Positions 34,641-44,775 of a stretch of DNA of 64,000 bases are shown here, one piece after another (the stretch's first letter is position 1; the number at the start of each line of letters is the position of its first letter). The notes beneath the pieces are model-generated. The model did no database searches and was not told the DNA's origin. It saw only the letters and a program-made list of their open reading frames with translations. The stretch covers positions 434,001-498,000 of the forward strand of contig OZ253556.1 in the NCBI GenBank assembly GCA_965262705.1. The letters run 5' to 3'. Both the position numbers and the translations under genes were made by a program. The DNA comes from UJ101 sp965262705 (GTDB lineage Bacteria > Bacteroidota > Bacteroidia > Flavobacteriales > UJ101).

Positions 34641-35858
34641 TTGAAAAAAACACCCATTTTATTACTATTTTTATGTTTTTTTTGTATAAACGCTCAGCAT
34701 AATTCCTTAGAAAAAGGAAAAGTTTTCACTCCATTGAATATAGTCATCTGTAGTAATAATTCACAAAAACCAATGACTCAACAATATACTTACGACGCTT
34801 GCCCTGTAGGGATTAAGCCCATTATGCTTATAGAAAATATTGGTTATGCAAAGGTGGATAGTATTTACGTTCAAGCGGATAGCATTTTTGATAAAAATCG
34901 CGCAGATAAACTCAGAAAAGATTTATTAGACCGCCTCCCCAAAACCTATCATTGTAAAAGTAAATTTGTAGTGCATGTGCACCGGTTATTTAACCTGCTC
35001 GACTCAGCATTAATCAAGACAGATTACTGTAAAATTGGAAAAAAAATAAGTGCCCGGCAAGACCTTACCCGTTTGAAATTAGCCATCCCCCCTTCCGTTC
35101 AAACTTATCGCAGGCTGAATGAATTAAGCCATTCGCTTTCAAAAGTTATGAATGATCATCCCGGTTATGTAGGCATAGATATATCTCGCTATCAAAAAGA
35201 TATTGATTGGGCAAGGCTAAATTCCATTGAATATCCGCGTTCTATTCGTTTTGTCATTATAAAAGCTACAGAAGGGGCAACATTTAAAGACAAAAAATTT
35301 AAAGAAAATTGGAAAAACGCATCTGCTTATGGTTTTATTCGAGGGGCTTATCATTTTTATCGCCCAGATGCAGACCCCTACCTACAAGCAAAAAATTTTA
35401 TTGATCAGATAGGAACTTTAAAACATAAAGATATAATTCCTATCATTGATTTGGAAAAACCCTGCAGCGGATGTTCAGACCTTATGGGTCCTCATTTTTA
35501 CTATATGAAAGATTTAAAAACTTTTGTGCAGCAACTTAAAGACCATTACGGAACAAAAGTATTATTTTATTCAGGTAATAGCTACTATTACAATTACATT
35601 AAAGGATATTTCCCCGAAGATTATTTCTGGTTGGCGCGTTATTCTTCAGACACGACCCCACACGATTTAGGAAAACAAACCGTGGGGTGGCAGTTCACTA
35701 ATCGTATGAAAATTCCCGGAATAAAAACTTTGGTAGACACCAATTATTTTTTGAAAAGTTCATTTGAAAAGTTACAGTTCAATCACACCAAAAGCAAAAA
35801 AACGCATACGGGTAACTCTAAAAAAATAGATAGGAGACCGTTGCAAAAAGCACGCTAA
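34641..35858 (+). CDS. GH25 lysozyme, secreted
   Basis: The 405-residue protein starts at a TTG (34641), required to include the signal peptide (MKKTPILLLFLCFFCINAQ). A region of unknown fold (about 25-170, several Cys) precedes the GH25 domain (about 175-385): VGIDISRYQKDIDW, FVIIKATEGATFKDK, GAYHFYRP, IIPIIDLEKPC and VGWQFTNRMKIPGI. GH25 enzymes cleave peptidoglycan between MurNAc and GlcNAc. The last residues (RRPLQKAR) and stop come from the mobile repeat at 35834. It may feed the MurNAc salvage operon or act on rival bacteria; both are inferred. Confidence 0.88.
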   Translation: MKKTPILLLFLCFFCINAQHNSLEKGKVFTPLNIVICSNNSQKPMTQQYTYDACPVGIKPIMLIENIGYAKVDSIYVQADSIFDKNRADKLRKDLLDRLPKTYHCKSKFVVHVHRLFNLLDSALIKTDYCKIGKKISARQDLTRLKLAIPPSVQTYRRLNELSHSLSKVMNDHPGYVGIDISRYQKDIDWARLNSIEYPRSIRFVIIKATEGATFKDKKFKENWKNASAYGFIRGAYHFYRPDADPYLQAKNFIDQIGTLKHKDIIPIIDLEKPCSGCSDLMGPHFYYMKDLKTFVQQLKDHYGTKVLFYSGNSYYYNYIKGYFPEDYFWLARYSSDTTPHDLGKQTVGWQFTNRMKIPGIKTLVDTNYFLKSSFEKLQFNHTKSKKTHTGNSKKIDRRPLQKAR

Positions 35859-36019
35859 CAAAAAAATGCAACGCCCGATAAAAATTAAATGCCGGAGCAA
35901 CCTTTTGGTTGTGAGGATTTTAATTTTTTGAGATGGTTGCTGAGCACAGCCGAAGTAAGGAAGCAGTTTGAAGTTAGATGCTTTCTTTTCATACTTTTTT
36001 ATATATTCTGCAACGGTCT
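35834..36019 (+). repeat. GAGACC mobile repeat, full inverted copy at the 3' end of the lysozyme gene
   Basis: It runs from GAGACCGTTGCAAAAAGC to TTCTGCAACGGTCT with the core in inverted orientation. Flanks GATAG and AATAG agree at 4 of 5 bases, and AATAGATA occurs on both sides. It lies 66 bases before dapA. Confidence 0.88.
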
Positions 36020-36084
36020 AAATAGATAATTTTTATTAGTATCATTCAATAATTATTACGATATTTGAGTTTATTTTGGCTATC

Positions 36085-36972
36085 ATGAATATATTTAAAG
36101 GTATAGGCGTAGCACTTATAACGCCATTTAAAGACGATTTTTCTGTAGATTATCCATCTATAGAACGACTAATTGAATTTAATATTAAAAAAGGTATCAA
36201 TTATTTTGTATTAATGGGAACTACTTCTGAGGCGGCAACATTATCTGCAGAAGAAAAACAGCGGGTAATTGATTTTATCGTTGAGAAAAACCAAAATCGC
36301 CTGCCTTTGATGATCGGCATTGGGGGGAATCATACAAACAAAGTAATCAAAGAGATTAAAGAGATTGACCTATGCCCTTTCTCTGCGATTCTCTCTGTTT
36401 GCCCCTATTATAACAAGCCCTCACAAGAGGGCATTTACCAGCATTTTAAGGCAATTGCCCAAAATACAGATTGTCCCGTCGTTTTATATAATGTACCCAG
36501 CCGTACAGGAGGTCAGGGAATATTCCCACAAACCGCTCTTCGGCTAGCCAAAAAGTTTAAAAACATTATTGGAATTAAGGATGCCACTGGAGATATTGCC
36601 GTTGCTATGGAATTGATACAAAACCGCCCTGAAGGTTTTTTAATTTTGTCAGGAGATGATAAATTTGCTCTTCCATTGATTTACCTTGGCGGCGATGGCG
36701 TTATTTCAGTGATTGGAGAAGGAATTCCCTCCATTTTCTCATCTATGGTAAACCATGCAATACAAGGGGACATAACCAAAGCTAATGCAATGCATTATCA
36801 GTGCTTAAAAATGATTCGTTTAATTTTTGAGGAGGGAAACCCAGGCGGAATTAAAGAATTACTTACCCAGCAAGGCATTATTTCGAGTAATCAGGTAAGG
36901 CTGCCGTTAGTTCACGCCTCAACGAATTTGCATAATAAAATCGCGGCAGAACTAAAAAAGTGTAAAGATTAA
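36085..36972 (+). CDS. dapA: 4-hydroxy-tetrahydrodipicolinate synthase
   Basis: DapA condenses pyruvate with aspartate semialdehyde in the lysine and diaminopimelate pathway. From the ATG at 36085 it has 295 residues; a TTG 9 bases earlier is less likely. Motifs are FKGIGVALITPF, MGTTSEAATL (Thr46-Thr47), CPYYNKPSQEGIYQHF, Tyr135 in VVLYNVPSRTGG and the Schiff-base Lys165 in IIGIKDATGD. Length and residues are complete. Confidence 0.97.
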   Translation: MNIFKGIGVALITPFKDDFSVDYPSIERLIEFNIKKGINYFVLMGTTSEAATLSAEEKQRVIDFIVEKNQNRLPLMIGIGGNHTNKVIKEIKEIDLCPFSAILSVCPYYNKPSQEGIYQHFKAIAQNTDCPVVLYNVPSRTGGQGIFPQTALRLAKKFKNIIGIKDATGDIAVAMELIQNRPEGFLILSGDDKFALPLIYLGGDGVISVIGEGIPSIFSSMVNHAIQGDITKANAMHYQCLKMIRLIFEEGNPGGIKELLTQQGIISSNQVRLPLVHASTNLHNKIAAELKKCKD

Positions 36973-36985
36973 CTCTAACATTCAT

Positions 36986-37050
36986 TCTTTTTGGGCATTC
37001 CCACCTAACGGCGGTCGGGCTATCCCTAACGCTAGCCCTGCAAAGGCGGT
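36986..37050 (-). ncRNA. Shortened flavo-1-like element, copy 3
   Basis: The bases GGGCATTCCCACCTAACGGC, GGTCGGGCTATCCCTAACGC and CTAGCCCTGCAAAGGCG are the outer parts of copies 1 and 2 in reverse orientation, with the central hairpin missing. It directly follows the dapA stop codon. Confidence 0.4.
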
Positions 37051-37063
37051 AATCAATATAAAA

Positions 37064-37269
37064 GAGACCGTTGCAGAACACATAAAAAAGCATGAAAAGA
37101 AAGCACCTAACTTCAAACTGCTTCCTTACTTCGGCTGTGCTCAGCAACCATCTCAAAAAATTAAAATCCTCACAACCAAAAGGTTGCTCCGGCATTTATT
37201 TTTTTTCAGGCGTTGCATTATCTCTAAAGTGCTTTTTGCAACTGCAGGTTAGCGTAAACTAAACGCCTC
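37064..37269 (+). repeat. GAGACC mobile repeat with alternative right end
   Basis: GAGACCGTTGCAGAACACAT and the full core are present. The right end reads TTTTTGCAACTGCAGG then TTAGCGTAAACTAAACGCCTC, the alternative terminus. The last 21 bases form the 3' end of the GNAT/FemAB-like gene on the opposite strand. Confidence 0.85.
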
Positions 37270-38487
37270 ATCCTCTTCTTTAAAAGGATGTCTTTGCTTG
37301 CATTGGTGGTTCTCAGTATTTAGAAAATTAAATGCCCGAGGAATTGTTTTATTGATAATAGAATATCTGTGTTTTAACCATAATTGCATGGGATAAGGAA
37401 TAGCTCCTATGCCACTCTTTATTTCAAGCGCTGTTCTTGCATAAATAATTTTCCTCATTCCGACCTCTATGCCTATGTTAGCCATATCATATAACATATT
37501 CAGATACAATTGATACTTTTGGTTATTTAAAAGAGAGTACCCTAAGAAATGGGCGAAAATAGTTTTTTCGTGAAAAATCATGGAAAAAAAACCAATAAGT
37601 TGATGATTTAAATAATAACCTGTAAGATGAAATTTATCTTTAAGATGGTATTTCATTTCTTTAAAATAAGATTTGTGTAAAACAAATGTATTGAACTTTG
37701 CTTTATCTGAAATGTTTTTATAAAGTTGATAAATTTCATCATTTTGAACTACAATTTCATCATAAGATAGCGTTTTCTTAGTAATCTTTTGGGCCTTGTT
37801 TTTTGCCGTTTTGTATTGTGCACGATATTTCTTTTTCATAGAAGCAATATAATCTGAAAAAGTATTCCATTCAGGACGCAAAAGCAAAATCATATTAGGT
37901 TCTACTCGTAGGCGCTGATAACTATTTTCTTTTAATAAATTAAAACTATAAGAGCGGTGCTCAAAGAAATCTTTTAACAAAATAGCATCTGAAGGATAAA
38001 TTTCTTGTTTAACCTTTTGTATCGCAAAATGTAAAAGCCTTATACTTTGCGTTTCTGAAACATGAAGCGGATTAAAACAATAAGCATGTTCGCCAGTGAG
38101 CATCAAATTACCTCCAACGAGTAGTTTTAACTTAAAGGGTTTAAAAATCGTCTTTTTAACATAACGATAAAGATAATTTTCCTCTTCTTTTTCAAAATAT
38201 GTTCTAAAAGTTTTAGAGAGGCTAATTTCAGCGATTTGAACTAAAATACATCCTACAAATTGCGCTGCTTTATAAACTCCAACAAATAAATGCTGCATTC
38301 CTTTTGGAGGAACCCTCTCTAAAACACATAGATAAAATAATGATAAAAAGGTATCATGTAAAGTGGCTAAATCATTCCATGCAGAAGGTATATCGCTTAC
38401 TTTTTTCCAGATAACCAATCGATAAGGCTTTATATCAATGTTTTTTATGATGTTGTTTTTTATTAACAGGGTTAAAATTTCGCTCAA
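37249..38487 (-). CDS. GNAT/FemAB-like acyltransferase domain protein
   Basis: The 412-residue protein resembles the BioF2-like/FemAB acetyltransferase group: a divergent N-terminal GNAT half and a C-terminal half with the pattern MKKKYRAQYKTAKNKA, HLTGYYLNHQLIGFFSMIF and GIEVGMRKIIYARTALEIKS. Such proteins may act on cell-wall or lipid precursors, but no substrate can be stated. The only fitting start is TTG at 38487, 20 bases after the lpdA stop, so the two are probably cotranscribed. The last residues (EAFSLR) are encoded by a mobile repeat end. Confidence 0.75.
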   Translation of the reverse strand: MSEILTLLIKNNIIKNIDIKPYRLVIWKKVSDIPSAWNDLATLHDTFLSLFYLCVLERVPPKGMQHLFVGVYKAAQFVGCILVQIAEISLSKTFRTYFEKEEENYLYRYVKKTIFKPFKLKLLVGGNLMLTGEHAYCFNPLHVSETQSIRLLHFAIQKVKQEIYPSDAILLKDFFEHRSYSFNLLKENSYQRLRVEPNMILLLRPEWNTFSDYIASMKKKYRAQYKTAKNKAQKITKKTLSYDEIVVQNDEIYQLYKNISDKAKFNTFVLHKSYFKEMKYHLKDKFHLTGYYLNHQLIGFFSMIFHEKTIFAHFLGYSLLNNQKYQLYLNMLYDMANIGIEVGMRKIIYARTALEIKSGIGAIPYPMQLWLKHRYSIINKTIPRAFNFLNTENHQCKQRHPFKEEDEAFSLR

Positions 38488-38507
38488 AAATAACTTTACA
38501 AAAGTCT

Positions 38508-39911
38508 TTAAATATGTAAAGGTCTATTTTCAGTAGCTGCCAGCGCTGCTTCTTTTATCGCTTCGCTAAAGGTGGGATGAGCATGAGACGTCCTTGCAAT
38601 ATCTTCTGCTGAGGCTCTGTATTCCATCGCAACGACAGCTTCTGCTATCATATCGGCAGCTCGAGCACCGAATATATGCACTCCTAAAACTTCATCTGTT
38701 TGTTCATCAGATATTATCTTAACTAATCCTTCAGTATCCATACTTGCCCGTGCGCGTCCTAAAGCTCTCATCGGAAAAATACCCGTCTTATATGAAATAT
38801 TTTCCTTCTTTACCTGGGCTTCTGTTTTACCGACTCCTGCTGCCTCAGGCCAAGTATAGACAACATTTGGAATTAGATTATAATTAATATGCGGCTTTTG
38901 CCCGGCTAATAACTCAGCTACAAACACGCCTTCTTCTTCCGATTTATGCGCCAGCATGGTTCCTCCTATTACATCACCAATAGCATAAATATTGGCAATA
39001 TGCGTTTGTAGTTGTTCGTTTACTTTTATAAAACCTCTCTCATCGGTTTCTATTCCAACATTTTCTAATCCTAATCCTTTAGTAAAAGGACTTCTTCCTA
39101 CAGAAACTAAACAATAGTCTCCCTTAAATTCAATAACCTCTCCTTTTTTGTTCTCTGCCGTAACGATTACCTCATCTCCATTAACGACAGCACGGGTAAC
39201 TTTCGTAGATAGATTTATTTTAAACTTTTTCTTCTTTAAGGATTTTTGCATTTCCTTAGATAAAGAACCGTCCATATTAGCTATCAGGCGATCAGCAAAC
39301 TCAATGATAGTTACTTCTGCCCCCAGGCGACGATAAATTGATCCCATTTCAATTCCAATAGCCCCTCCGCCAACAACGATTAAATGTTTGGGAATCTCAG
39401 GCAACACCAATGCTTCTGTAGAGGATATAATCTGCTTTTTATCAAAGGGTAAAAAAGGTAATTCTGAAGGCTTTGAACCCGTCGCTATAATCGAATAGGT
39501 CGATTCTATCTCTTCGTTTGTATCGTTGTCTTTTGCTATTATTAGGTGGGTAGGGTCTTTAAAAGTGCCCACGCCTGTAAACACATCAACTTTGTTTTTA
39601 TCCATTAAATATTTTACTCCATCAGAAGTCTGGCGAACTACAGAAACTTTTCGTTCCATCATTCTGGCAAAATTTATTGAAATATTTTCAATCTTAATCC
39701 CATGCTCTTCAAAATCTTTTATCGCAGTATCGTAATGATGAGAAGAATCTAATAAAGTCTTTGAGGGAATACACCCCACATTTAAACAAGTACCGCCCAA
39801 AACAGAATATTTTTCTATAAGCGCAGTTTTAAACCCCAATTGCGCTGCCCTAATGGCTGCTACATAACCCCCGGGACCGCTTCCGATAATGGTAATATCA
39901 TACTTTTTCAT
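38508..39911 (-). CDS. lpdA: Dihydrolipoyl dehydrogenase
   Basis: The E3 flavoenzyme reoxidises lipoyl groups of 2-oxoacid dehydrogenases and the glycine system. The 467 residues include GSGPGGYVAAIRAAQLG (FAD), the redox pair Cys42 and Cys47 in GGTCLNVGCIPSK, VVGGGAIGIEMGSIY (NAD), YAIGDVIGG, and the C-terminal HAHPTFSEAIKEA with the active-site His. Complete and normal in length. Confidence 0.97.
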   Translation of the reverse strand: MKKYDITIIGSGPGGYVAAIRAAQLGFKTALIEKYSVLGGTCLNVGCIPSKTLLDSSHHYDTAIKDFEEHGIKIENISINFARMMERKVSVVRQTSDGVKYLMDKNKVDVFTGVGTFKDPTHLIIAKDNDTNEEIESTYSIIATGSKPSELPFLPFDKKQIISSTEALVLPEIPKHLIVVGGGAIGIEMGSIYRRLGAEVTIIEFADRLIANMDGSLSKEMQKSLKKKKFKINLSTKVTRAVVNGDEVIVTAENKKGEVIEFKGDYCLVSVGRSPFTKGLGLENVGIETDERGFIKVNEQLQTHIANIYAIGDVIGGTMLAHKSEEEGVFVAELLAGQKPHINYNLIPNVVYTWPEAAGVGKTEAQVKKENISYKTGIFPMRALGRARASMDTEGLVKIISDEQTDEVLGVHIFGARAADMIAEAVVAMEYRASAEDIARTSHAHPTFSEAIKEAALAATENRPLHI

Positions 39912-39997
39912 AAATTTAATTCTTTTACTAAAAATGGGCTAAAGATATATTTTTTTTTGATTATGAAAATCTTCAGTAAAAATAAGCAAGATTAAAT

Positions 39998-40090
39998 TAA
40001 AAAGTTTTTTAACTTCGCTGACTTTAACTATCATCAACTTTCAGTTCAGTTGAAAAAATCACCGGCAAATCAGTATAAACGAGAGGTCTC
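39998..40090 (+). repeat. Fragment of the GAGACC family
   Basis: TTTTAACTTCGCTGACTTTAA, CAACTTTCAGTTCAGTTG and a closing GAGAGGTCTC are the alternative-end module without the core. It lies between divergent lpdA and actA. Confidence 0.5.
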
Positions 40091-40152
40091 AAATCATTAT
40101 TTAGAATAGTTACAAATTTGGCAATACTACCAAAAAAAATAAAAGTTAGTAT

Positions 40153-40160
40153 TACATTTG
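40153..40160 (+). promoter_or_regulatory. -7 element of the alternative complex III operon
   Basis: TACATTTG matches TAnnTTTG and lies 42 bases before the actA ATG. Confidence 0.55.
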
Positions 40161-40201
40161 CAACGTTTTTGTGATAAAAACATTAAGATTCAAATTAAAT
40201 T

Positions 40202-41635
40202 ATGCAAACCACCCCCGCGTATTTTAAGCGCTTAGTTATCTTGAGTTCTGTTTTACTTTCTTCTATTGTCTTCGCTCAAGGCGGAGACTTAAAAAAGGGA
40301 TATACACTCTTTGAAGAAAATTGTACTGCCTGCCATAAAATAGGAGGCGTATTAATAGGACCCGATTTAACAGGCGTAACTAAAAAATACGATGCAGAAT
40401 GGTTACAAAAATGGATCATAAACAATAAAGCGCTTATTGAAAGCGGAGATAAAAGAGCGGTTGAAGCATCTAAGATTAATCCGGATGCTGAAATGACCGT
40501 TTTTGAGGGGTTATTATCTAATCAGGATGTTAAAGATATTTTAACCTGGTTAGAAAATCCTTTACCGACAGATACCGATGGAGACGGGGTTCCTGATTCA
40601 AAAGACAAATGCCCCGAAAAAGCAGGCGATAAAGACAACAATGGATGTCCTGCTGAACCAGTGGCTGCTAAAACCAATTCGGCGAATAATGAGGTAACTT
40701 TAAAAGTTTTATTAGCCGGTTTTATTATTATTGCGCTGCTTCTATTATGGATGCTTTATAAGGTATTTACCCTGGTTAAGTTGATGACTCGACAAGTAAC
40801 CGAAGAAAAAATCATTGAACAGGTAGTCGAGCAAAAAACCGAAAGACAAAATTTAATCACGATTTTATCACGATACCGCCGGCTAGTTAACATATGTATC
40901 TTCTTCTTTATTATATTTGCGTTAAGAGGTGCTTTTGGCTGGCTTATTCAAATAGGGGTAGATAAAGGCTATCAGCCTGAACAGCCTATTTACTTTTCGC
41001 ATAAAATTCACGCAGGAATAAATAAAATAGATTGCCAGTATTGTCATTCTTCTGCTAAACACAGTAAAACCTCCGGAATACCCTCTTTGAATGTGTGTAT
41101 GAATTGCCATAAGTCCATTAATGAATTTACCGGAAAATTAGATAATTCCGATATTGATGGAACAAAAGAAATACATAAAATATACGAGCATATCGGTTAT
41201 GATCTGGATAATGCAACTTATACCGATAAACAAAAGCCTGTAGAATGGAAGCAAATTCATCATCTGCAGGATTTTGTTTACTTCAATCATTCACAGCACG
41301 GAGTTGCCGGGGCCGCCGCTATTAGAAAAGCCATTAAAGCCGGAACTGTTCCTAACATTAGAAATATTAATCCTGACTTAGATGACTCGCAAGTGTGTTT
41401 TGCCTGCCACGGGTTGGTCAATAAAATGGAAGAAGTGAAAATGGTCAATGACTTTACTATGGGATGGTGCATTGAGTGTCACAGAACAACGGGAGTGGAT
41501 ATGTCAAATCCTTACTATAAAAAAGAAAATTACGAAAAAATGCACGAAATCGCCAAAAAAGCACATGGAAAAAGAGGATTAAAAATGACTGTCGCAACTA
41601 TTGGAGGGATCGAATGTGGAAAATGTCATTATTAA
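40202..41635 (+). CDS. actA: Alternative complex III, multiheme cytochrome c subunit ActA
   Basis: Alternative complex III oxidises quinol and passes electrons to a terminal oxidase. The 477-residue protein has a signal peptide (ending VFAQ), an N-terminal monoheme domain (CTACH near 41), a calcium-type segment DTDGDGVPDSKDKCPE, a membrane helix (about 175-195), a second helix (about 235-255), then five CXXCH sites (CQYCH, CMNCH, CFACH, CIECH, CGKCH). Six hemes in total fit the Bacteroidota fusion of a monoheme cytochrome to pentaheme ActA. First gene of the six-gene operon. Confidence 0.93.
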   Translation: MQTTPAYFKRLVILSSVLLSSIVFAQGGDLKKGYTLFEENCTACHKIGGVLIGPDLTGVTKKYDAEWLQKWIINNKALIESGDKRAVEASKINPDAEMTVFEGLLSNQDVKDILTWLENPLPTDTDGDGVPDSKDKCPEKAGDKDNNGCPAEPVAAKTNSANNEVTLKVLLAGFIIIALLLLWMLYKVFTLVKLMTRQVTEEKIIEQVVEQKTERQNLITILSRYRRLVNICIFFFIIFALRGAFGWLIQIGVDKGYQPEQPIYFSHKIHAGINKIDCQYCHSSAKHSKTSGIPSLNVCMNCHKSINEFTGKLDNSDIDGTKEIHKIYEHIGYDLDNATYTDKQKPVEWKQIHHLQDFVYFNHSQHGVAGAAAIRKAIKAGTVPNIRNINPDLDDSQVCFACHGLVNKMEEVKMVNDFTMGWCIECHRTTGVDMSNPYYKKENYEKMHEIAKKAHGKRGLKMTVATIGGIECGKCHY

Positions 41636-41673
41636 GAATTATATATAAAGAACAAAAGAAGTTTTAAATTACT

Positions 41674-44600
41674 ATGGCTTCAAATAAGAAATATTGGAAA
41701 GGTTTTGCAGAGCTTGAGGATAGTACCTTAGTAGAAAAACTGGAAAAAGCGAACGAATTCCCTGAAAAACTTCCTATAGATCAATTTTTATCTGATAAAA
41801 AGGGGTTAGACACGACTAAAACTTCAAGACGTGACTTCTTAAAATTTGTAGGTTTTTCTACTGCTGCCGCTACTTTAGCCTCCTGTGAAGGGCCTGTTGT
41901 AAAATCTATTCCTTATATTATCAAACCGAAAGAGGTTATACCCGGGGTGGCTAATTATTATGCAAGTACCATTATGAATAACGATGGCTTTGCATCAGTG
42001 CTTGTAAAAACACGAGAAGGACGACCGATTAAGATTGAACCGAATAACATAGCGAAGAGTTATGGATTCCCTTCAGCGAGAGTACAGGGGTCCATATTAT
42101 CTTTATATGATGATAAGAGATTAAAAAGCCCCCATATCAATGGTGATGCATCCGATTTTTCAACTACGGATAAGTTTGTAATAGACGGCTTAGAAAAAGC
42201 AGTGAACGAGGAAAAACAAATTGTCATTTTAACCCCCTCTTATCCCAGCCCCTCGTTTAAAAAACTGTTGAAAGATTTTAAAGTAAAATATCCGACAACA
42301 AAACAGGTAATCTATGATGCCTTTTACAATTCTGCAGCTTTAGATGCTTATGAAACTTATTCCGGTTCGCGTGTCTTACCTTTTTATAATTTAGAAAAGG
42401 CAAAATTAATTGTTTCTTTCGCCGCTGATTTTCTTTGCGATTGGAACGGCGGAGGATATGAAAAAGCTTATGCCGAATGTAAAAAACCGGGTAAAAGTAT
42501 GGGGCGTCATATTCAGATAGAAACCAATCTCTCTATAACAGGCGCAAACGCAGATACACGCATTCCGCTAAAACCAACAGATGTTGAAAAAACATTAGCA
42601 GAACTTTATAAGGCACTCAAAGGAGATTCAGCTGACAAACTGGCTAATGCCTTAGCACAAGAACTTAAAAAAGCCGGTGATAACGCTGTGGTTTTGGTAG
42701 ATGGAAGCAAAGAAGCCAATAAAGTAGCTCATGCAATTAATCATTATATAAAAAGCCGTATTCTTAATAAGTCTAAAGCCATACTGCTTAAAGAGGGGAA
42801 TGATAAAGAGTTCAATCAATTTATTTCGGATTTAAACGCCGGACAAGTGGGCGCAGTATTGAACTTCGACACAAATATTGTTTATTCATACCCGGATAGT
42901 AAAGAAATTAAAAATGCTTTGAAAAAAGCACCCCTACGGGTTTCCTTTAATCTTTTAAACGATGAAACAAGCGATGCAATGAATGTGCTCGCTCCTTCTA
43001 CTCACTGTTTAGAATCGTGGGGAGACGCAAAACCGGGTACAGGAGTCTACACCCTTATGCAGCCTACGATTCGCAGGATTTTTAAAGAAACTCGTCAATT
43101 TGAAGAATCTTTAATGAAGTGGGGAGGTATTCCGGGTACTTACTATGATTATATAAGAAAAAACTGGGAAGAAAATTATCTTTCCAAAGTGTCTCTTGAC
43201 CGATTTGACCGGGCATTATACAACGGGGTTACAGAATTTTCAGAAAAGTTTATTTCTGCAGAGAATACGCTTGACGTAGATAAAGAAATCGCTAAATTAA
43301 CCTCAGCAAAAGCAGCAAAATTTGAATTAATGCTTTATACTAAGCCGGGTATTGGTAACGGAAGCGAATTTGGCAATCCATGGATGCAGGAATTTCCCGA
43401 TCCGATTAGCCGAACCTCATGGGATAATTACGTAACGATGTCTTATAAAGATGCCAAATCGCACAACTTATTACATACCTTTCAGGTAAATGGCGCCATG
43501 AATGGAAGCTATGTAAATTTAACTGTCAATGGGGTTAAAATTGAGAAAGTTCCTGTTTTAGTTCAAGCAGGACAGGCAAAGGGCACCTTAGGATTATCAG
43601 TAGGTTATGGTCAGCGGAATCCTGCATTAGCCAGCGCAGTTGGTCTTGAAAATACCATTGGAGTAAATGCTTATCCGGCATATAAAAATTTCAGCAAAGC
43701 GCAAAAAAAAGTTTCTTTTGAAAAAACGGTTGGAACGCATGGCTTTGCCTGCATTCAATTACATAGAACCCTTATGGGGCGGGATAAGATTGTTCGGGAA
43801 ACCACCTTAGCTGATTTTATCAATAAACCGGCAGAAGAATGGAATGAAGTGGAAACCCTTCAAACGCATAATGGAAAAGAGCAGGTTACTACCATTGACT
43901 TATGGACCGGATTTGATAGATCCAGTGGGCATCATTTCAATATGTCTATTGACTTAAACACATGTGTAGGCTGTGGGTCTTGTGTAATTTCATGTAATGC
44001 AGAAAATAATGTTCCTGTAGTGGGCAAGCATGAAATCCGCGTATATAGAGATATGCAATGGCTGAGGATAGACCGTTATTATTCTTCTGAGCCTACTTTT
44101 AAAAAAGATGCAGAAGATGCAAAATCATTCCATGGATTAGTAAACAATGTGAAAGGATATGAAGATTTAGAAATGCCGGCAGATAATCCACAGGTTGCTT
44201 TTCAACCCGTTATGTGTCAACATTGTAATCATGCACCTTGTGAAACCGTGTGCCCGGTAGCAGCTACCTCTCATGGAAAACAAGGACAAAACCAAATGAT
44301 TTACAATCGTTGTATCGGAACGCGTTATTGTGCAAACAACTGCCCTTATAAAGTACGCCGTTTTAATTGGTTCAATTATGTAAATAATGACAGATTTGAC
44401 TTTAGATCAAATACTGATATGGGTCGAATGGTTTTAAATCCGGATGTAACAGTCCGCTCTCGCGGGATCATGGAAAAATGCTCAATGTGTATTCAAAGAA
44501 CACAGGCAACTATCTTAAAAGCGAAGAAAGAAAAGAGAGCCTTGCGTACCAACGAGTTTGAAACCGCATGCTCAACAGTTTGCCCCACTAATGCCATTGT

Positions 44601-44742
44601 ATTTGGAGATATAAATAATAAAAAAGATGAAGTTTACGATAAGTTACAAGACAAACGTCAATATTATTTATTAGAGCAATTAGGCACAAAGCCCAATGTA
44701 TTTTACCAGGTCAAAGTAAGAAACACAGGAGAAAAAATTTAA
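41674..44742 (+). CDS. actB: Alternative complex III, iron-sulfur subunit ActB
   Basis: The 1022-residue protein fuses a molybdopterin-oxidoreductase-like region (no cofactor in this family) with a ferredoxin-like domain. A twin-arginine motif (TSRRDFLKFVGFS) is followed by LASC, so it is exported and may be lipid-anchored. The C-terminal third has four cluster motifs: CVGCGSCVISC (near 764), CQHCNHAPCETVC, CIGTRYCANNC and CSMCIQ with a later CSTVC. It lies 38 bases after actA. Confidence 0.95.
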   Translation: MASNKKYWKGFAELEDSTLVEKLEKANEFPEKLPIDQFLSDKKGLDTTKTSRRDFLKFVGFSTAAATLASCEGPVVKSIPYIIKPKEVIPGVANYYASTIMNNDGFASVLVKTREGRPIKIEPNNIAKSYGFPSARVQGSILSLYDDKRLKSPHINGDASDFSTTDKFVIDGLEKAVNEEKQIVILTPSYPSPSFKKLLKDFKVKYPTTKQVIYDAFYNSAALDAYETYSGSRVLPFYNLEKAKLIVSFAADFLCDWNGGGYEKAYAECKKPGKSMGRHIQIETNLSITGANADTRIPLKPTDVEKTLAELYKALKGDSADKLANALAQELKKAGDNAVVLVDGSKEANKVAHAINHYIKSRILNKSKAILLKEGNDKEFNQFISDLNAGQVGAVLNFDTNIVYSYPDSKEIKNALKKAPLRVSFNLLNDETSDAMNVLAPSTHCLESWGDAKPGTGVYTLMQPTIRRIFKETRQFEESLMKWGGIPGTYYDYIRKNWEENYLSKVSLDRFDRALYNGVTEFSEKFISAENTLDVDKEIAKLTSAKAAKFELMLYTKPGIGNGSEFGNPWMQEFPDPISRTSWDNYVTMSYKDAKSHNLLHTFQVNGAMNGSYVNLTVNGVKIEKVPVLVQAGQAKGTLGLSVGYGQRNPALASAVGLENTIGVNAYPAYKNFSKAQKKVSFEKTVGTHGFACIQLHRTLMGRDKIVRETTLADFINKPAEEWNEVETLQTHNGKEQVTTIDLWTGFDRSSGHHFNMSIDLNTCVGCGSCVISCNAENNVPVVGKHEIRVYRDMQWLRIDRYYSSEPTFKKDAEDAKSFHGLVNNVKGYEDLEMPADNPQVAFQPVMCQHCNHAPCETVCPVAATSHGKQGQNQMIYNRCIGTRYCANNCPYKVRRFNWFNYVNNDRFDFRSNTDMGRMVLNPDVTVRSRGIMEKCSMCIQRTQATILKAKKEKRALRTNEFETACSTVCPTNAIVFGDINNKKDEVYDKLQDKRQYYLLEQLGTKPNVFYQVKVRNTGEKI

Positions 44743-44775
44743 ATGATAATTGTAAGAAATTAAGTAAAATAGATT